From assembly GCA_030537145.1 (NCBI GenBank), contig JAUNON010000026.1, forward strand, positions 1 through 34,880: a stretch of DNA of 34,880 nucleotides, read 5' to 3'. Made by a program: the position numbers and the translations under genes. This document shows, one piece after another, positions 26,626-34,169 of this stretch; within the stretch, counting starts at the first letter, position 1; every line of letters starts with the position of its first letter. The notes beneath the pieces were generated by a model. It worked only from the letters and a program-made list of their open reading frames with translations, ran no database searches and had not been told where the DNA came from. This DNA comes from Lachnospiraceae bacterium. Its GTDB lineage: Bacteria > Bacillota > Clostridia > Lachnospirales > Lachnospiraceae.

Positions 26626-27177
26626 CTACATTCTCCTCAAAAACATGTGTGTATTTGTCTTATATTCTTTTCTCCTGATGATCTGATACCCCAGATCCGC
26701 CGCATAAGAAAAATCCGTCTTTAAAGACGCTTCCACGATCAGCAGCGTGTCCTGATCCACAATACTGCTGTCTTTCAAAGCCTCCAGCACCCGCTTTTCC
26801 CACTCCTGGTCATAGGGCGGATCCATGAAAATAATCTGAAAAGGAGCTTCACCCTCCAGCCGCGCCAAGGCGGTCAGCACATCGGTGCCCATCACTCTGG
26901 CCTGTGTCTCCAGCCTGGTAAAGCGAAGGTTCTCCCGAATACAATTCAGGGCCTGACGGTCATGTTCAACAAAAACTGCCTCCCTGGCTCCGCGGCTGAT
27001 GGCTTCGATACCGATACCGCCGCTGCCGGAAAACAGATCCAGGAAGCGGATATCATACAGATCGTTCTGCAGCATATTAAACAGTGTTTCCTTGATTCTG
27101 TCTGTCGTCGGCCTGGTATTTTGGCCCGGCACCGTCTTTAACGGCAGCCTTCTGGCTTTTCCTGCAATGACTCTCAT
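26626..27177 (-). CDS. rsmD: 16S rRNA (guanine-966-N2)-methyltransferase
   Basis: Methylates guanine 966 of 16S rRNA during 30S assembly, using S-adenosylmethionine. The 183-residue length is typical. The start [15 protein letters not shown], the [16 protein letters not shown] stretch, motif [20 protein letters not shown], acidic VEHDRQAL and the catalytic MDPPYDQEW are all in place. It is the first gene of the rsmD-coaD-coiled-coil transcript behind a near-consensus promoter. Confidence 0.96.
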   Translation of the reverse strand: MRVIAGKARRLPLKTVPGQNTRPTTDRIKETLFNMLQNDLYDIRFLDLFSGSGGIGIEAISRGAREAVFVEHDRQALNCIRENLRFTRLETQARVMGTDVLTALARLEGEAPFQIIFMDPPYDQEWEKRVLEALKDSSIVDQDTLLIVEASLKTDFSYAADLGYQIIRRKEYKTNTHMFLRRM

Positions 27178-27208
27178 AACCTGATCCTTTTCATCTATAT
27201 TCTGTTTT

Positions 27209-27238
27209 ATTATAGTTGCAGTATTCTGCTCATGTCAA
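27209..27238 (-). promoter_or_regulatory. Promoter of the rsmD-coaD operon
   Basis: On the minus strand TTGACA (complement of 27233-27238) and TATAAT (complement of 27209-27214) are both consensus and 18 bases apart, about 32 bases upstream of the rsmD start. Confidence 0.8.
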
Positions 27239-27285
27239 TTATTTCTTTTGAAAAAATGGAATCTGAAATAATTTCAATAAAACCA

Positions 27286-27690
27286 TCAGTAAACCGGACG
27301 CATGGTGTTGCGCCAGTCCAGATCCCCGCTGGCCAATCCCAATACCATCGATTCTGCTGTCGCTATATTGGTCGCGATCGGGATGTTATACCTGTCGCAG
27401 GTGCGGGTGATCGCAAAAATATCTGCTTCATTCGGACTGTTCAGGATTGGATTGTAAAAAAAGATCACCAGATCCATGTAGTCCCGCTCGATCATATCAA
27501 TAAACTGCTTCTCACCGCCAACGCTTCCGGAAAGAAATTTGTGAACCTTTAAATTCGTGGCTTCCTCAATCCTGCGCCCAGTCATCTCCGTAGCATACAG
27601 CTCATGCCTTCCCAAAATATATTTGTATGCAAGGCAGAAATTCTCGATCAGACTTTTTCTGCTGTTGTGGGCAATAAATCCTATATTCAT
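27286..27690 (-). CDS. Methylglyoxal-synthase homologue with altered active-site residues
   Basis: The fold is that of methylglyoxal synthase (dihydroxyacetone phosphate to methylglyoxal plus phosphate). Its 134-residue length and stretches such as IGFIAH, LYATEMTGRRIEEATNL and YNIPIATNIATAESMV are clearly homologous. Compared with the E. coli enzyme as I recall it, H19 and D101 have counterparts (H8, D90). However, the Asp after the first His is N9, the GGDQQ Asp (D71, catalytic base) is E60, the FFWDP Asp is N80 and H98 is N87. It may therefore have changed or lost activity. The start is the ATG at 27690, with GGGAG 9 bases upstream; a TTG at 27699 has no usable site. It has its own promoter and sits between the SASP and rsmD genes. 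Confidence 0.85.
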   Translation of the reverse strand: MNIGFIAHNSRKSLIENFCLAYKYILGRHELYATEMTGRRIEEATNLKVHKFLSGSVGGEKQFIDMIERDYMDLVIFFYNPILNSPNEADIFAITRTCDRYNIPIATNIATAESMVLGLASGDLDWRNTMRPVY

Positions 27691-27743
27691 CGTTGACAAC
27701 TCCCATCTCTCTCGCTTTGTTCAACTCTACTCCATCAGCATCT

Positions 27744-27771
27744 ATTATAACAAAATAAAATATAAATGCAA
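27744..27771 (-). promoter_or_regulatory. Promoter of the methylglyoxal-synthase-like gene
   Basis: TTGCAT (complement of 27766-27771) lies 16 bases upstream of a perfect TATAAT (complement of 27744-27749), which also has an extended TG-T. The surrounding DNA is strongly AT-rich. The leader is about 47 bases. Confidence 0.7.
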
Positions 27772-27801
27772 TTATATTTTATTAATAATTAGTAAAATCA
27801 C

Positions 27802-27850
27802 ACAAAAAAAGGTACTCAAAAGATCATTTCTTTCGAGTACCTTCTTTTTT
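27802..27850. terminator. Bidirectional terminator after the SASP gene
   Basis: AAGGTACTC (27809-27817) pairs with GAGTACCTT (27835-27843), and an AAAGA/TCTTT pairing extends the stem inward. On the minus strand it is followed by seven T residues, as needed to end the SASP transcript; the plus strand also has a CTTTTTT tail. Confidence 0.85.
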
Positions 27851-27909
27851 CCGGCCTTATTTTTGGCTTTTGATTCCGCTTAGGCCAGTCTGGTTATTTC
27901 CAGCCTTTT

Positions 27910-28131
27910 TTACATTCTGCCGGTACCTTCACCGGACATCTGTCTTTCCTGAGCTTCGATCATTTTCTTCACCATATAGCCGCCTACAGAACCGTTCTGT
28001 TTGGAAGTCAGGTTCCCGTTGTAGCCGTCAGTAAGAGGTACACCCAGCTCGTTTGCTACTTCAAACTTGAAACGATCCAGTGCTCCTTTTGCCTCCGGAA
28101 CTGCTGCTGTGTTGGATGAACGATTTGCCAT
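27910..28131 (-). CDS. Alpha/beta-type small acid-soluble spore protein
   Basis: Binds and protects DNA in the dormant spore and is degraded by the GPR protease at germination. The 73-residue protein shows the family signature: ALDRFKFEVANELGVPL around the GPR cleavage region and SVGGYMVKKMIEAQERQM. GGAGG lies 8 bases before the ATG. A sigma-G-like -10 (CATAATA) is upstream and a strong terminator is downstream, consistent with forespore-specific monocistronic expression. This is good evidence that the host makes endospores. Confidence 0.96.
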   Translation of the reverse strand: MANRSSNTAAVPEAKGALDRFKFEVANELGVPLTDGYNGNLTSKQNGSVGGYMVKKMIEAQERQMSGEGTGRM

Positions 28132-28182
28132 AATGAACGCCTCCTTCTTTTGTAGTTGATTTGCAATTTTTCATTGCACTCT

Positions 28183-28189
28183 TATTATG
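28183..28189 (-). promoter_or_regulatory. Sigma-G-like -10 element for the SASP gene
   Basis: The minus strand reads CATAATA, matching the CATNNTA form of the forespore sigma-G -10, 51 bases upstream of the start codon. The -35 region is a poor match, so this is a candidate supported mainly by the gene's identity. Confidence 0.4.
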
Positions 28190-28252
28190 TGCCTGTAGCG
28201 AAAAAATAAACTGGAATATTTTCGCAAAGAAATATGGAGCCGCCGCAAATCG

Positions 28253-28304
28253 AAAAACTGCCGCAAAATGGCTTTGAGATACGCTCTCACCCATTTTACG
28301 GCAG
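28253..28304 (-). terminator. Intrinsic terminator of the DUF6465 gene
   Basis: On the minus strand CTGCCGTAAAATGG (complement of 28291-28304) pairs with CCATTTTGCGGCAG (complement of 28258-28271), with one G-T pair and an inner GAGA/TCTC pairing, followed by TTTTT. It begins 27 bases past the stop codon. Confidence 0.88.
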
Positions 28305-28331
28305 CTTTCTTTTCCTTCCTGACCGGAAGCC

Positions 28332-28838
28332 TTACAGAGCCAGCTTTCCTGTCACATCGTCATTGATTACATAGTAAGCCGCATTTTCCTCCGGCTTCAG
28401 ATACAGGGTAAGGGTTTTTAATTCAGAGGCCTTTCTTCCCAGCTCCCCGGCCCAAAGCTCTTTCACCTGGTTCACCAGCTCCTCTTTATCAATCTCTTTT
28501 CCAAGATACTGAAGATATACCGTTTCTTTCACAGCAGTTTTTCTTGTGGTGGTTCTCTTCGCAACCGTCTTAGCTGCCTTTTCCTTTGTCTCCGCTACTT
28601 TCTCAGCAGTCTTAGCTGCGGCCTTCTCCGTCTTGGCTGCAACCTTTGCTACTGTCTTTCCTGTCCTGGCTGCTGCCTTCGCCGCTGCCTTTTCTGTTTT
28701 CTCCGCAACTTTTTCAACCGTCTTGGCCGCTGCCTTTACCAACGCTTCTTCCTTTTCCGAAGCAGTCTTTTCTGCCGCCTTCGGTGCAGAAGCCTTCTTC
28801 GTCGTCTCGGCTGCTGTCCCTTTCAGTTCATTTTTCAT
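28332..28838 (-). CDS. DUF6465 protein with histone-H1-like Lys/Ala-rich N-terminal region
   Basis: Function unknown. The 168-residue protein has two parts. Residues about 1-102 are a low-complexity, highly basic Ala/Lys/Thr region with degenerate repeats of the AAAKTVEKVAEKTEKAAAK type, resembling eukaryotic H1 tails and bacterial histone-like proteins. Residues about 105-168 are a small folded domain (VYLQYLGKEIDKEELVNQV, LKTLTLYLKPEENAAYYVI) that I associate with DUF6465. There is no signal peptide or membrane segment. The GAGGAGG site is strong. It has its own promoter and terminator. Binding of DNA or RNA through the basic tail is inferred, not shown. Confidence 0.78.
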   Translation of the reverse strand: MKNELKGTAAETTKKASAPKAAEKTASEKEEALVKAAAKTVEKVAEKTEKAAAKAAARTGKTVAKVAAKTEKAAAKTAEKVAETKEKAAKTVAKRTTTRKTAVKETVYLQYLGKEIDKEELVNQVKELWAGELGRKASELKTLTLYLKPEENAAYYVINDDVTGKLAL

Positions 28839-28885
28839 AAAATTTCCTCCTCATAAAACGCGAAAAACAAATTTATACAAGGGGA

Positions 28886-28914
28886 ATCATACTCCAAAAA
28901 CACAAATATTGCAA
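28886..28914 (-). promoter_or_regulatory. Promoter of the DUF6465 gene
   Basis: TTGCAA (complement of 28909-28914) and TATGAT (complement of 28886-28891) are 17 bases apart on the minus strand, about 40 bases before the start codon. Confidence 0.65.
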
Positions 28915-28944
28915 CACAAAAACTATGATATACCAGATTTTGTG

Positions 28945-31002
28945 CTAAATGTTCAGATTTTCCAGTCCGTTTTTCATATATGATAGAAGTTTTTCCCTTA
29001 ATTTCCGGTGTTTTTCCTGTTCCAGCCCGGCATCTTTTTCTAAAAGTTCCCCTACGGCCTCATTGGCGGACTGCATAATCGCCGCATCCGCAAATACGTC
29101 TGCGATCTGAAAATCCAGAATTCCGCTCTGGCGCAGGCCGAACAGGTCTCCCGGCCCCCGCAGCTCCAGATCCTTATTGGCAATTTCAAAGCCATCGTTG
29201 GAATGATTCAAAATGTCCAGCCGTTTTTTGATCGTCTCATTGTCCGAACCGTGAACCATAATACAGTAGGATTGTTCTTTTCCTCTTCCTACCCGCCCCC
29301 GAAGCTGATGAAGCTGGGCCAGGCCGAACCGTTCTGCATTTTCGATCATCATCACAGTGGCATTTGGCACGTTCACGCCCACCTCGATGACAGTAGTAGA
29401 AACCAGCACCTGAATCTCATTTTTCAGGAAGCGCTCCATAATTTCATTTTTTTCCCTGGCTTTCATCTTTCCATGCAGATACTCTATCTGTATGGAGGAC
29501 GGAAAATGACTGCGCAGCTCCTGCGTATAATCCATCACATTTTCCGCCTCAATCGCTTCGCTTTCCTCCACCATAGGGCAGATAATATAAGCCTGCCTGC
29601 CCTTTTCCACCTCCTTCTGAATAAAAGCATATGCCTTGGGACGATAGGAGGTGTTCACCACGCAATTTTTAATGGGGAGACGGCTGGCCGGCATCTCATC
29701 GATCACAGATACATCCAGATCTCCATACAGGATTACCGCCAGTGTCCGCGGAATCGGCGTAGCACTCATAACAATGGTGTGGGGCTGCTCTCCCTTATAG
29801 GACAGGGCCTCCCGCTGCTTCACCCCGAAGCGGTGCTGTTCATCCGTTATAACCAGTACCAGCCGGTGATACTTCACCTTCTCCTGAATCAGCGCATGGG
29901 TCCCGATGATTACCGATGCTTCTCCCGATGCGATCCTTTCATAAGCCTCCCGCTTCTCTTTTGCTGTCATGGAACCGGTCAGCAGCACCGAAGAAACCGT
30001 CAGCCCCTGCTGTCTGACAAGCTCCGCAAAGGCCTCCTGATGCTGTCTGGCCAGCACCTCCGTAGGCACCATCAGCGCCCCCTGGGCCTGATTTTCGGCC
30101 GCCATCAAAAGCGCCAGGAAGGCTACGATCGTCTTGCCGGAGCCCACATCCCCCTGCACCAGTCTGGCCATTACCTTCTGTCCCGCCATGTCCTTTTCAA
30201 TCTGCCTCCAGACCCTTTTCTGGGCATTGGTCAGCTCATAGGGAAGCCCTTCGATCACCTGTTCCGTTACCGGAGACGGGGAAAGGGTATAGCTGTGCAC
30301 CACCGTTTCTCTGGAAGCTTTCAGTCTGCGCAGCGCCAGAATAAACAGAAAAAACTCATCAAACGCAAGCCTGCGTCTGGCCATCTGCATTTCATGGGTA
30401 TCCGCAGGAAAGTGAATTTTATTCACTGCAAAATTGTATTCGGCCAACTGGTATTTTTCCCGGATCTCCCTGGGCAGATAGTCCATGGACAGGTCAAGAT
30501 TTTCCAGCGCCTGTCTCAGCGCCTTATCCAGCATATGGCTGGTCAGCCCGGAAACCAGGGAATATACGGGCTGAAGCCGCTTCGTTTTTTCCGCATACTG
30601 AAACAGATCGTAAACAGCCGGCTGCTCCAGCGTCAGATTCTTCCCTTTTTGCTTGATACGCCCCCGGAACACATATCTGCATCCCGGCTGAATGGTGCTG
30701 CGCAGATAAGGCATGTTAAACCATGTGACCGGCAAAAGTCCGTCCTCTGTCCGAATCTTTCCCGTAATAATCTGATACCGGTTCAGCCGCCGTACCGAAA
30801 GAGACTTCTCAAGAAAACCGCAGACGGCCCCAATCTGGCCGTCTGCTAATTGTGAAATCCCCTCCGGTTCCTGAAAGCTGTCGTACGTCCTGGGATAGTA
30901 GCTGATCAGCTCTCCCAACGTAAAAATCCCGGCCCGGGCAAAATTCTGCGCCGTTTTCTCTCCGATACCCTTCAAAACAGTAATAGGTGATTCCTGATTC
31001 AT
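28945..31002 (-). CDS. recG: ATP-dependent DNA helicase RecG
   Basis: A superfamily 2 helicase that remodels stalled replication forks and branch-migrates Holliday junctions. The 685-residue length is typical. The N-terminal wedge domain begins with PITVLKGIGEKTAQNFARAG and ELISYYPRTY. The helicase core shows Walker A GDVGSGKTIVAFLAL, DEQHRFGVKQRE, MSATPIPRTLAVILYGD and QLRGRVGRGKEQSYC, and the C-terminal GPGDLFGLRQSGI is present. It lies 12 bases after fakA in the conserved asp23-fakA-recG order and has a weak GAGAAG ribosome site. A CACAAAA/TTTTGTG pairing downstream (about 28914-28944) is at best a weak terminator. Confidence 0.97.
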   Translation of the reverse strand: MNQESPITVLKGIGEKTAQNFARAGIFTLGELISYYPRTYDSFQEPEGISQLADGQIGAVCGFLEKSLSVRRLNRYQIITGKIRTEDGLLPVTWFNMPYLRSTIQPGCRYVFRGRIKQKGKNLTLEQPAVYDLFQYAEKTKRLQPVYSLVSGLTSHMLDKALRQALENLDLSMDYLPREIREKYQLAEYNFAVNKIHFPADTHEMQMARRRLAFDEFFLFILALRRLKASRETVVHSYTLSPSPVTEQVIEGLPYELTNAQKRVWRQIEKDMAGQKVMARLVQGDVGSGKTIVAFLALLMAAENQAQGALMVPTEVLARQHQEAFAELVRQQGLTVSSVLLTGSMTAKEKREAYERIASGEASVIIGTHALIQEKVKYHRLVLVITDEQHRFGVKQREALSYKGEQPHTIVMSATPIPRTLAVILYGDLDVSVIDEMPASRLPIKNCVVNTSYRPKAYAFIQKEVEKGRQAYIICPMVEESEAIEAENVMDYTQELRSHFPSSIQIEYLHGKMKAREKNEIMERFLKNEIQVLVSTTVIEVGVNVPNATVMMIENAERFGLAQLHQLRGRVGRGKEQSYCIMVHGSDNETIKKRLDILNHSNDGFEIANKDLELRGPGDLFGLRQSGILDFQIADVFADAAIMQSANEAVGELLEKDAGLEQEKHRKLREKLLSYMKNGLENLNI

Positions 31003-31014
31003 TTTTCTTCTCTT

Positions 31015-32694
31015 CTACTCTACAGAAATAATATAATAATAGATCGGCTGGCCGCCCGGATTTACCTCCACATCGCAGTCCGGATAAAGCTCCGCCAGCT
31101 TCTCCCCCAGCGTCTGGGCATCCTCTTCCTTCATCTCTTCCCCGTAATAAACACTAATCAGCTCCGCATCCTCATCCATCATCTGCCTTACGGTTTCCAG
31201 AGCCGTATCGTAGATCTCCTTGCCCACAGCCAGAATTCCATGATCGCCCACTCCCATGATATCGCCTTCATGGATCGTCTTATCATCAATATGCGTATCC
31301 CGCACAGCATAGGTAAGCTGTCCGGTCCGAACCTGCCGGATCTCCTCGCACATCACCGTTTCGTTTTCCTCCGGTGTTTTCTCCGGCACATAATTGATCA
31401 GCGCGGTAATCCCCTGGGGAACTGTCTTGGTGGGAATGACGATGACCTTCTTATCCTTTGTCAGCGCCTGTGCCTGATTCGCAGCCAGGATAATGTTTTT
31501 ATTGTTCGGGAAAATAAAGATCGTATCCGCATTCACCTTTGCAATGGCATTCAGCATATCTTCTGTGCTGGGATTCATGGTCTGGCCGCCCTCAATCAGG
31601 CAGTCCGCTCCCAGATCCCGGAAAATACCCCCGATTCCCGCACCGACAGACACGGATATAAAGCCCACTTCCTTTCTGGGCATCTCCTTCTCCTTTTGCT
31701 CCGCTTCCTTTTTCGCAGCCGCCTGGCGGTCCGCCTCCTTGATCAGCTTCTCATGATGCTCTTCCCGCATGTTATCGATCTTCATTTTTGTAAGAGAGCC
31801 GTAGGTCAGCGCCCGCTGAATCGCAAGACCCGGATCATTGGTGTGCACGTGGACCTTTACAATATCATCGTCTGACACTACTACGATGGAGTCTCCGATG
31901 GATTCCAGAAATGCTTTAAAGGAAAGCTCTGTCTCCGGCGTATACTCCTTTTCCAACATAATGATAAACTCTGTACAATAACCAAATTTAATCTCCGCCT
32001 CTGCCTGTGCAGTACCGGAGACAGCCTGAGCCTGGGTTTCCGGCGCAGTCTCGATCTCGTAATCCACTTCCTTACCCAGGAACGCATCAAATGCTCCCTT
32101 CAGTATCTGCATCAGGCCCTGTCCGCCGGAATCCACCACGCCTGCTTCTTTCAAAACCGGAAGCATCTCCGGCGTGCGGGTCAATACCTCATCGGCATAG
32201 GCAAGCACTTCGGAAAGGAAGCTTTCCATATCGATCTGCGGATTTTCCTCCAGAAGCTCAATCGCTTTGTCTGCACCTCCCCGGGCCACGGTCAGAATCG
32301 TACCCTCCTTCGGCTTCATAACAGCCTTATATGCCGTCTCCACCGCCTTCTGGAAAGCGATCGACATACCCTCAACCGTAATCTCCTTCTGATCCCGGAT
32401 CGCCTTACAGAAGCCTCTGAAAAGCTGAGAAAGGATAACACCGGAGTTTCCTCTCGCCCCCCGCAGGGAACCGGAAGAAATCGCTTTTGCCAGCGTGTCC
32501 ATGGAAACCACATTCAAAGCGGCCACTTCCTTCGCTGCGGACATAATGGTAAGCGTCATATTCGTTCCGGTGTCCCCGTCCGGCACCGGAAATACATTCA
32601 GTTCATTAATCCATTCTTTTTTTGCCTCAAGATTCTTCGCTCCTGCAAGAAACATCTTTGACAGAAGCCCGGCATCTACAGTATTCGTACTCAC
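31015..32694 (-). CDS. fakA: Fatty acid kinase catalytic subunit FakA (DAK2-domain protein)
   Basis: Phosphorylates fatty acids held by a FakB (DegV-family) partner, feeding exogenous fatty acids to phospholipid synthesis. The 559-residue protein has an N-terminal DAK2/DhaL nucleotide-binding domain (1 to about 205) with NVFPVPDGDTGTNMTLT, SLRGARGNSGVILSQLF and DSGGQGL. A middle domain (about 225-320, KVHVHTNDPG) and a C-terminal domain (about 340-559, ending GGQPIYYYIISVE) follow. The start is the GTG at 32694, with GGAGG exactly 8 bases upstream; a TTG further upstream lies within that site and in the asp23 end. It is coupled closely to asp23. No fakB gene is in the window. Confidence 0.92.
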   Translation of the reverse strand: MSTNTVDAGLLSKMFLAGAKNLEAKKEWINELNVFPVPDGDTGTNMTLTIMSAAKEVAALNVVSMDTLAKAISSGSLRGARGNSGVILSQLFRGFCKAIRDQKEITVEGMSIAFQKAVETAYKAVMKPKEGTILTVARGGADKAIELLEENPQIDMESFLSEVLAYADEVLTRTPEMLPVLKEAGVVDSGGQGLMQILKGAFDAFLGKEVDYEIETAPETQAQAVSGTAQAEAEIKFGYCTEFIIMLEKEYTPETELSFKAFLESIGDSIVVVSDDDIVKVHVHTNDPGLAIQRALTYGSLTKMKIDNMREEHHEKLIKEADRQAAAKKEAEQKEKEMPRKEVGFISVSVGAGIGGIFRDLGADCLIEGGQTMNPSTEDMLNAIAKVNADTIFIFPNNKNIILAANQAQALTKDKKVIVIPTKTVPQGITALINYVPEKTPEENETVMCEEIRQVRTGQLTYAVRDTHIDDKTIHEGDIMGVGDHGILAVGKEIYDTALETVRQMMDEDAELISVYYGEEMKEEDAQTLGEKLAELYPDCDVEVNPGGQPIYYYIISVE

Positions 32695-32707
32695 TCTCAC
32701 TTCCTCC

Positions 32708-33064
32708 TTAATCAATCACTCTTACGCCTTCGACAAAAATGTTGATTTTCTCAACTTCCATGCCGGTGAAGGCCTCCAGCTTATATTTCACATTGTCCAG
32801 CAGATTATTTGCCACCGCTGAAATGCTCACGCCGTAAGAGACGATAACGTGAAAGTCCAGTATAATCTTGTTATCCGTCACCCGGACATTAATGCCCCGT
32901 TCCAGATTTTCTTTTTTCAAAAGCTTCACCAGCCCGTCTTTCATATTCACGCTGGCCATACCCACAATGCCGAAACATTCTACTGCAACGCTTCCGGCAT
33001 AAGTCGCAATGACATTTGAATCAATGACGATAGAACCCAGTGAATTATTCATGCGTCCATTCAT
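32708..33064 (-). CDS. Asp23/Gls24 family protein (YloU-like)
   Basis: A small cytoplasmic protein of 118 residues from the Asp23/Gls24 family, whose Staphylococcus member coats the membrane and affects envelope stress responses. Recognisable stretches are GSIVIDSNVIATYAGSVAVE, CFGIVGMASVN, GINVRVTDNKIILDFHVIV and YGVSISAVANNLLDNVKYKLE. GGAGG lies 7 bases before the ATG. It starts the asp23-fakA-recG operon and faces rpmB divergently, the standard Firmicutes arrangement. Its role in fatty acid or envelope homeostasis is inferred from context. Confidence 0.92.
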   Translation of the reverse strand: MNGRMNNSLGSIVIDSNVIATYAGSVAVECFGIVGMASVNMKDGLVKLLKKENLERGINVRVTDNKIILDFHVIVSYGVSISAVANNLLDNVKYKLEAFTGMEVEKINIFVEGVRVID

Positions 33065-33134
33065 ATCTATACCTCCGATAATGATCTTTAAATCCGGATT
33101 TCATTCCTTCTGATTTCTATTTCCTTACGGGCTC

Positions 33135-33143
33135 ATTGTATCA
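33135..33143 (-). promoter_or_regulatory. Extended -10 promoter of the asp23-fakA-recG operon
   Basis: On the minus strand TGATACAAT gives TACAAT with an extended TG, about 70 bases before the start codon. The -35 region is T-rich with no clear hexamer, so confidence is moderate. Confidence 0.45.
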
Positions 33144-33212
33144 GATATATGAAAAAAAGAAAATAAGTATTTTCAGATTTCATAAAATATTTCATTTTTT
33201 TTCAATTTTCGC

Positions 33213-33241
33213 TTGCAAAATAACAGACCTTCTGATAGAAT
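33213..33241 (+). promoter_or_regulatory. rpmB promoter
   Basis: TTGCAA (33213-33218), a 17-base spacer and TAGAAT (33236-33241) form a good promoter. The leader contains a short inverted repeat, GTCTA/TAGAC around an 8-base loop, at about 33258-33275, just before the ribosome site; it might modulate L28 translation. Confidence 0.7.
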
Positions 33242-33299
33242 AATTTTTGTTGCAGGTCTATTATGAATTAGACTTAATATGTTCCAAGGAGGTGCTGTC

Positions 33300-33485
33300 G
33301 TGGCTAGATGTGCTATTTGTGATAAAGCTGCTCATTTCGGTAATAATGTGAGCCATTCTCATAGAAGAAGCAATAAAATGTGGAAATCCAACATTAAGCA
33401 TGTTACCTGTAAGGTAAACGGGGCTTCTAAGAAATTGTACGTTTGTACTTCCTGCTTACGTTCAGGAAAAGTTGAGAGAGCTTAA
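33300..33485 (+). CDS. rpmB: 50S ribosomal protein L28
   Basis: A structural protein of the large ribosomal subunit. The start is GTG at 33300, with GGAGG 7 bases upstream, giving 61 residues, the normal L28 length; an earlier in-frame ATG lies before the ribosome site. The sequence ARCAICDKAAHFGNNVSHSH, the following RRSNKMWKSN and the C-terminal LYVCTSCLRSGKVERA are typical. The two CxxC pairs make this the zinc-binding (C+) form. It is monocistronic, with its own promoter and terminator. Confidence 0.97.
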   Translation: MARCAICDKAAHFGNNVSHSHRRSNKMWKSNIKHVTCKVNGASKKLYVCTSCLRSGKVERA

Positions 33486-33510
33486 TTCTTTTCTCAGAAT
33501 ATTGGAAATA

Positions 33511-33542
33511 AGCGCTGCTGGTTTTGCCGGCAGCGCTTTTTA
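33511..33542 (+). terminator. rpmB intrinsic terminator
   Basis: AGCGCTGCTGG (33511-33521) pairs with CCGGCAGCGCT (33527-33537), with one G-T pair and a 5-base loop, followed by TTTT(A)T. It lies 25 bases after the L28 stop. Confidence 0.9.
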
Positions 33543-33568
33543 TCGTTGTATCGGAAATTTCGCTTCAT

Positions 33569-33706
33569 TCAGCACACAAACATATTATATCCAATAAGCA
33601 GCAGAATTAATATCAGGATACACTGAAGAAAAATATTCTGAATAAATAGTCCGATCAGCATTCCTATGGCAATACAAAAGAAAGAAAATCCGCAAAGGCG
33701 CTTCAT
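33569..33706 (-). CDS. Small two-helix membrane protein (45 residues)
   Basis: No named family is recognised with certainty. Reading the minus strand from the ATG at 33706 gives 45 residues beginning MKRLCGFSFFCIAIGMLIGL and ending GYNMFVC, then TGA. AAAGGAGG lies 6 bases upstream, an excellent ribosome site for so short a gene. Two hydrophobic segments (about 7-22 and 26-42) flank a short polar QN turn, predicting a hairpin membrane protein; three Cys occur near the membrane faces. It sits between the rpmB terminator (convergent) and ytfJ upstream on the same strand, 55 bases after ytfJ, and may be cotranscribed with the sporulation gene. Confidence 0.7.
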   Translation of the reverse strand: MKRLCGFSFFCIAIGMLIGLFIQNIFLQCILILILLLIGYNMFVC

Positions 33707-33761
33707 CTGCTGCCTCCTTTAACCTGTTCTCTCTTACTATTGTATTCATCCTGCTGTCAAT

Positions 33762-34169
33762 TTACCATTTCGCAGACTGGGATTCTGCCGCTTCTTCACA
33801 GGCCTTTTTCACTTCTTCCTCCTGTGCGGCATCCGATTTGGATCCGGGCATAAACTTATTCACAATATCCGGCACCATATCCAGAATCTTTGTCACACCA
33901 TCCTGCTGTTTTACATTTACCAGCTTTGTACTGCCCTCCCGGATCACCAGAACGGCACTGGGGCTCATTTTTCCGCCCATGCCTCCGCCGCCGTTGTTTT
34001 TCTTGTCCTCGGATTTTGCGGAAGCCGCCACGCCGAAGGCCACATCAATCAGCGGCAGAAGTATCGTATCTCCAATATGGATCGCCTCACCTACCACGGT
34101 CTTTGTGGTAATGAAATTCTCCATTCCCTTAAACAGGGAATCTACAGTTGTCTGAAAATTATCAGCCAT
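33762..34169 (-). CDS. ytfJ: Sporulation protein YtfJ / GerW family
   Basis: A forespore-expressed protein needed for normal spore germination in Bacillus, where it is called GerW. The 135-residue protein has the conserved core ITTKTVVGEAIHIGDTILLP, followed by IDVAFGVAASA and a Gly-rich GGGGMGGKMSPSAVLVI loop, and then an acidic, low-complexity tail. There is no signal peptide. Its start overlaps the end of the DUF2953 gene by 8 bases, so the two are translationally coupled, the usual pairing in spore formers. Confidence 0.93.
   Translation of the reverse strand: MADNFQTTVDSLFKGMENFITTKTVVGEAIHIGDTILLPLIDVAFGVAASAKSEDKKNNGGGGMGGKMSPSAVLVIREGSTKLVNVKQQDGVTKILDMVPDIVNKFMPGSKSDAAQEEEVKKACEEAAESQSAKW

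Noticed and set aside
29203..30849. Long plus-strand open frame (548 codons) inside recG
   Set aside because: It lies wholly antisense to a clearly conserved helicase gene and its translation shows no domain; it reflects codon bias of the opposite strand.
33511..33541. The rpmB hairpin as a strong bidirectional terminator also ending the small membrane protein gene
   Set aside because: On the minus strand the hairpin is followed by a mixed TTATTTCC, so termination there would be weak; kept only as the rpmB terminator.
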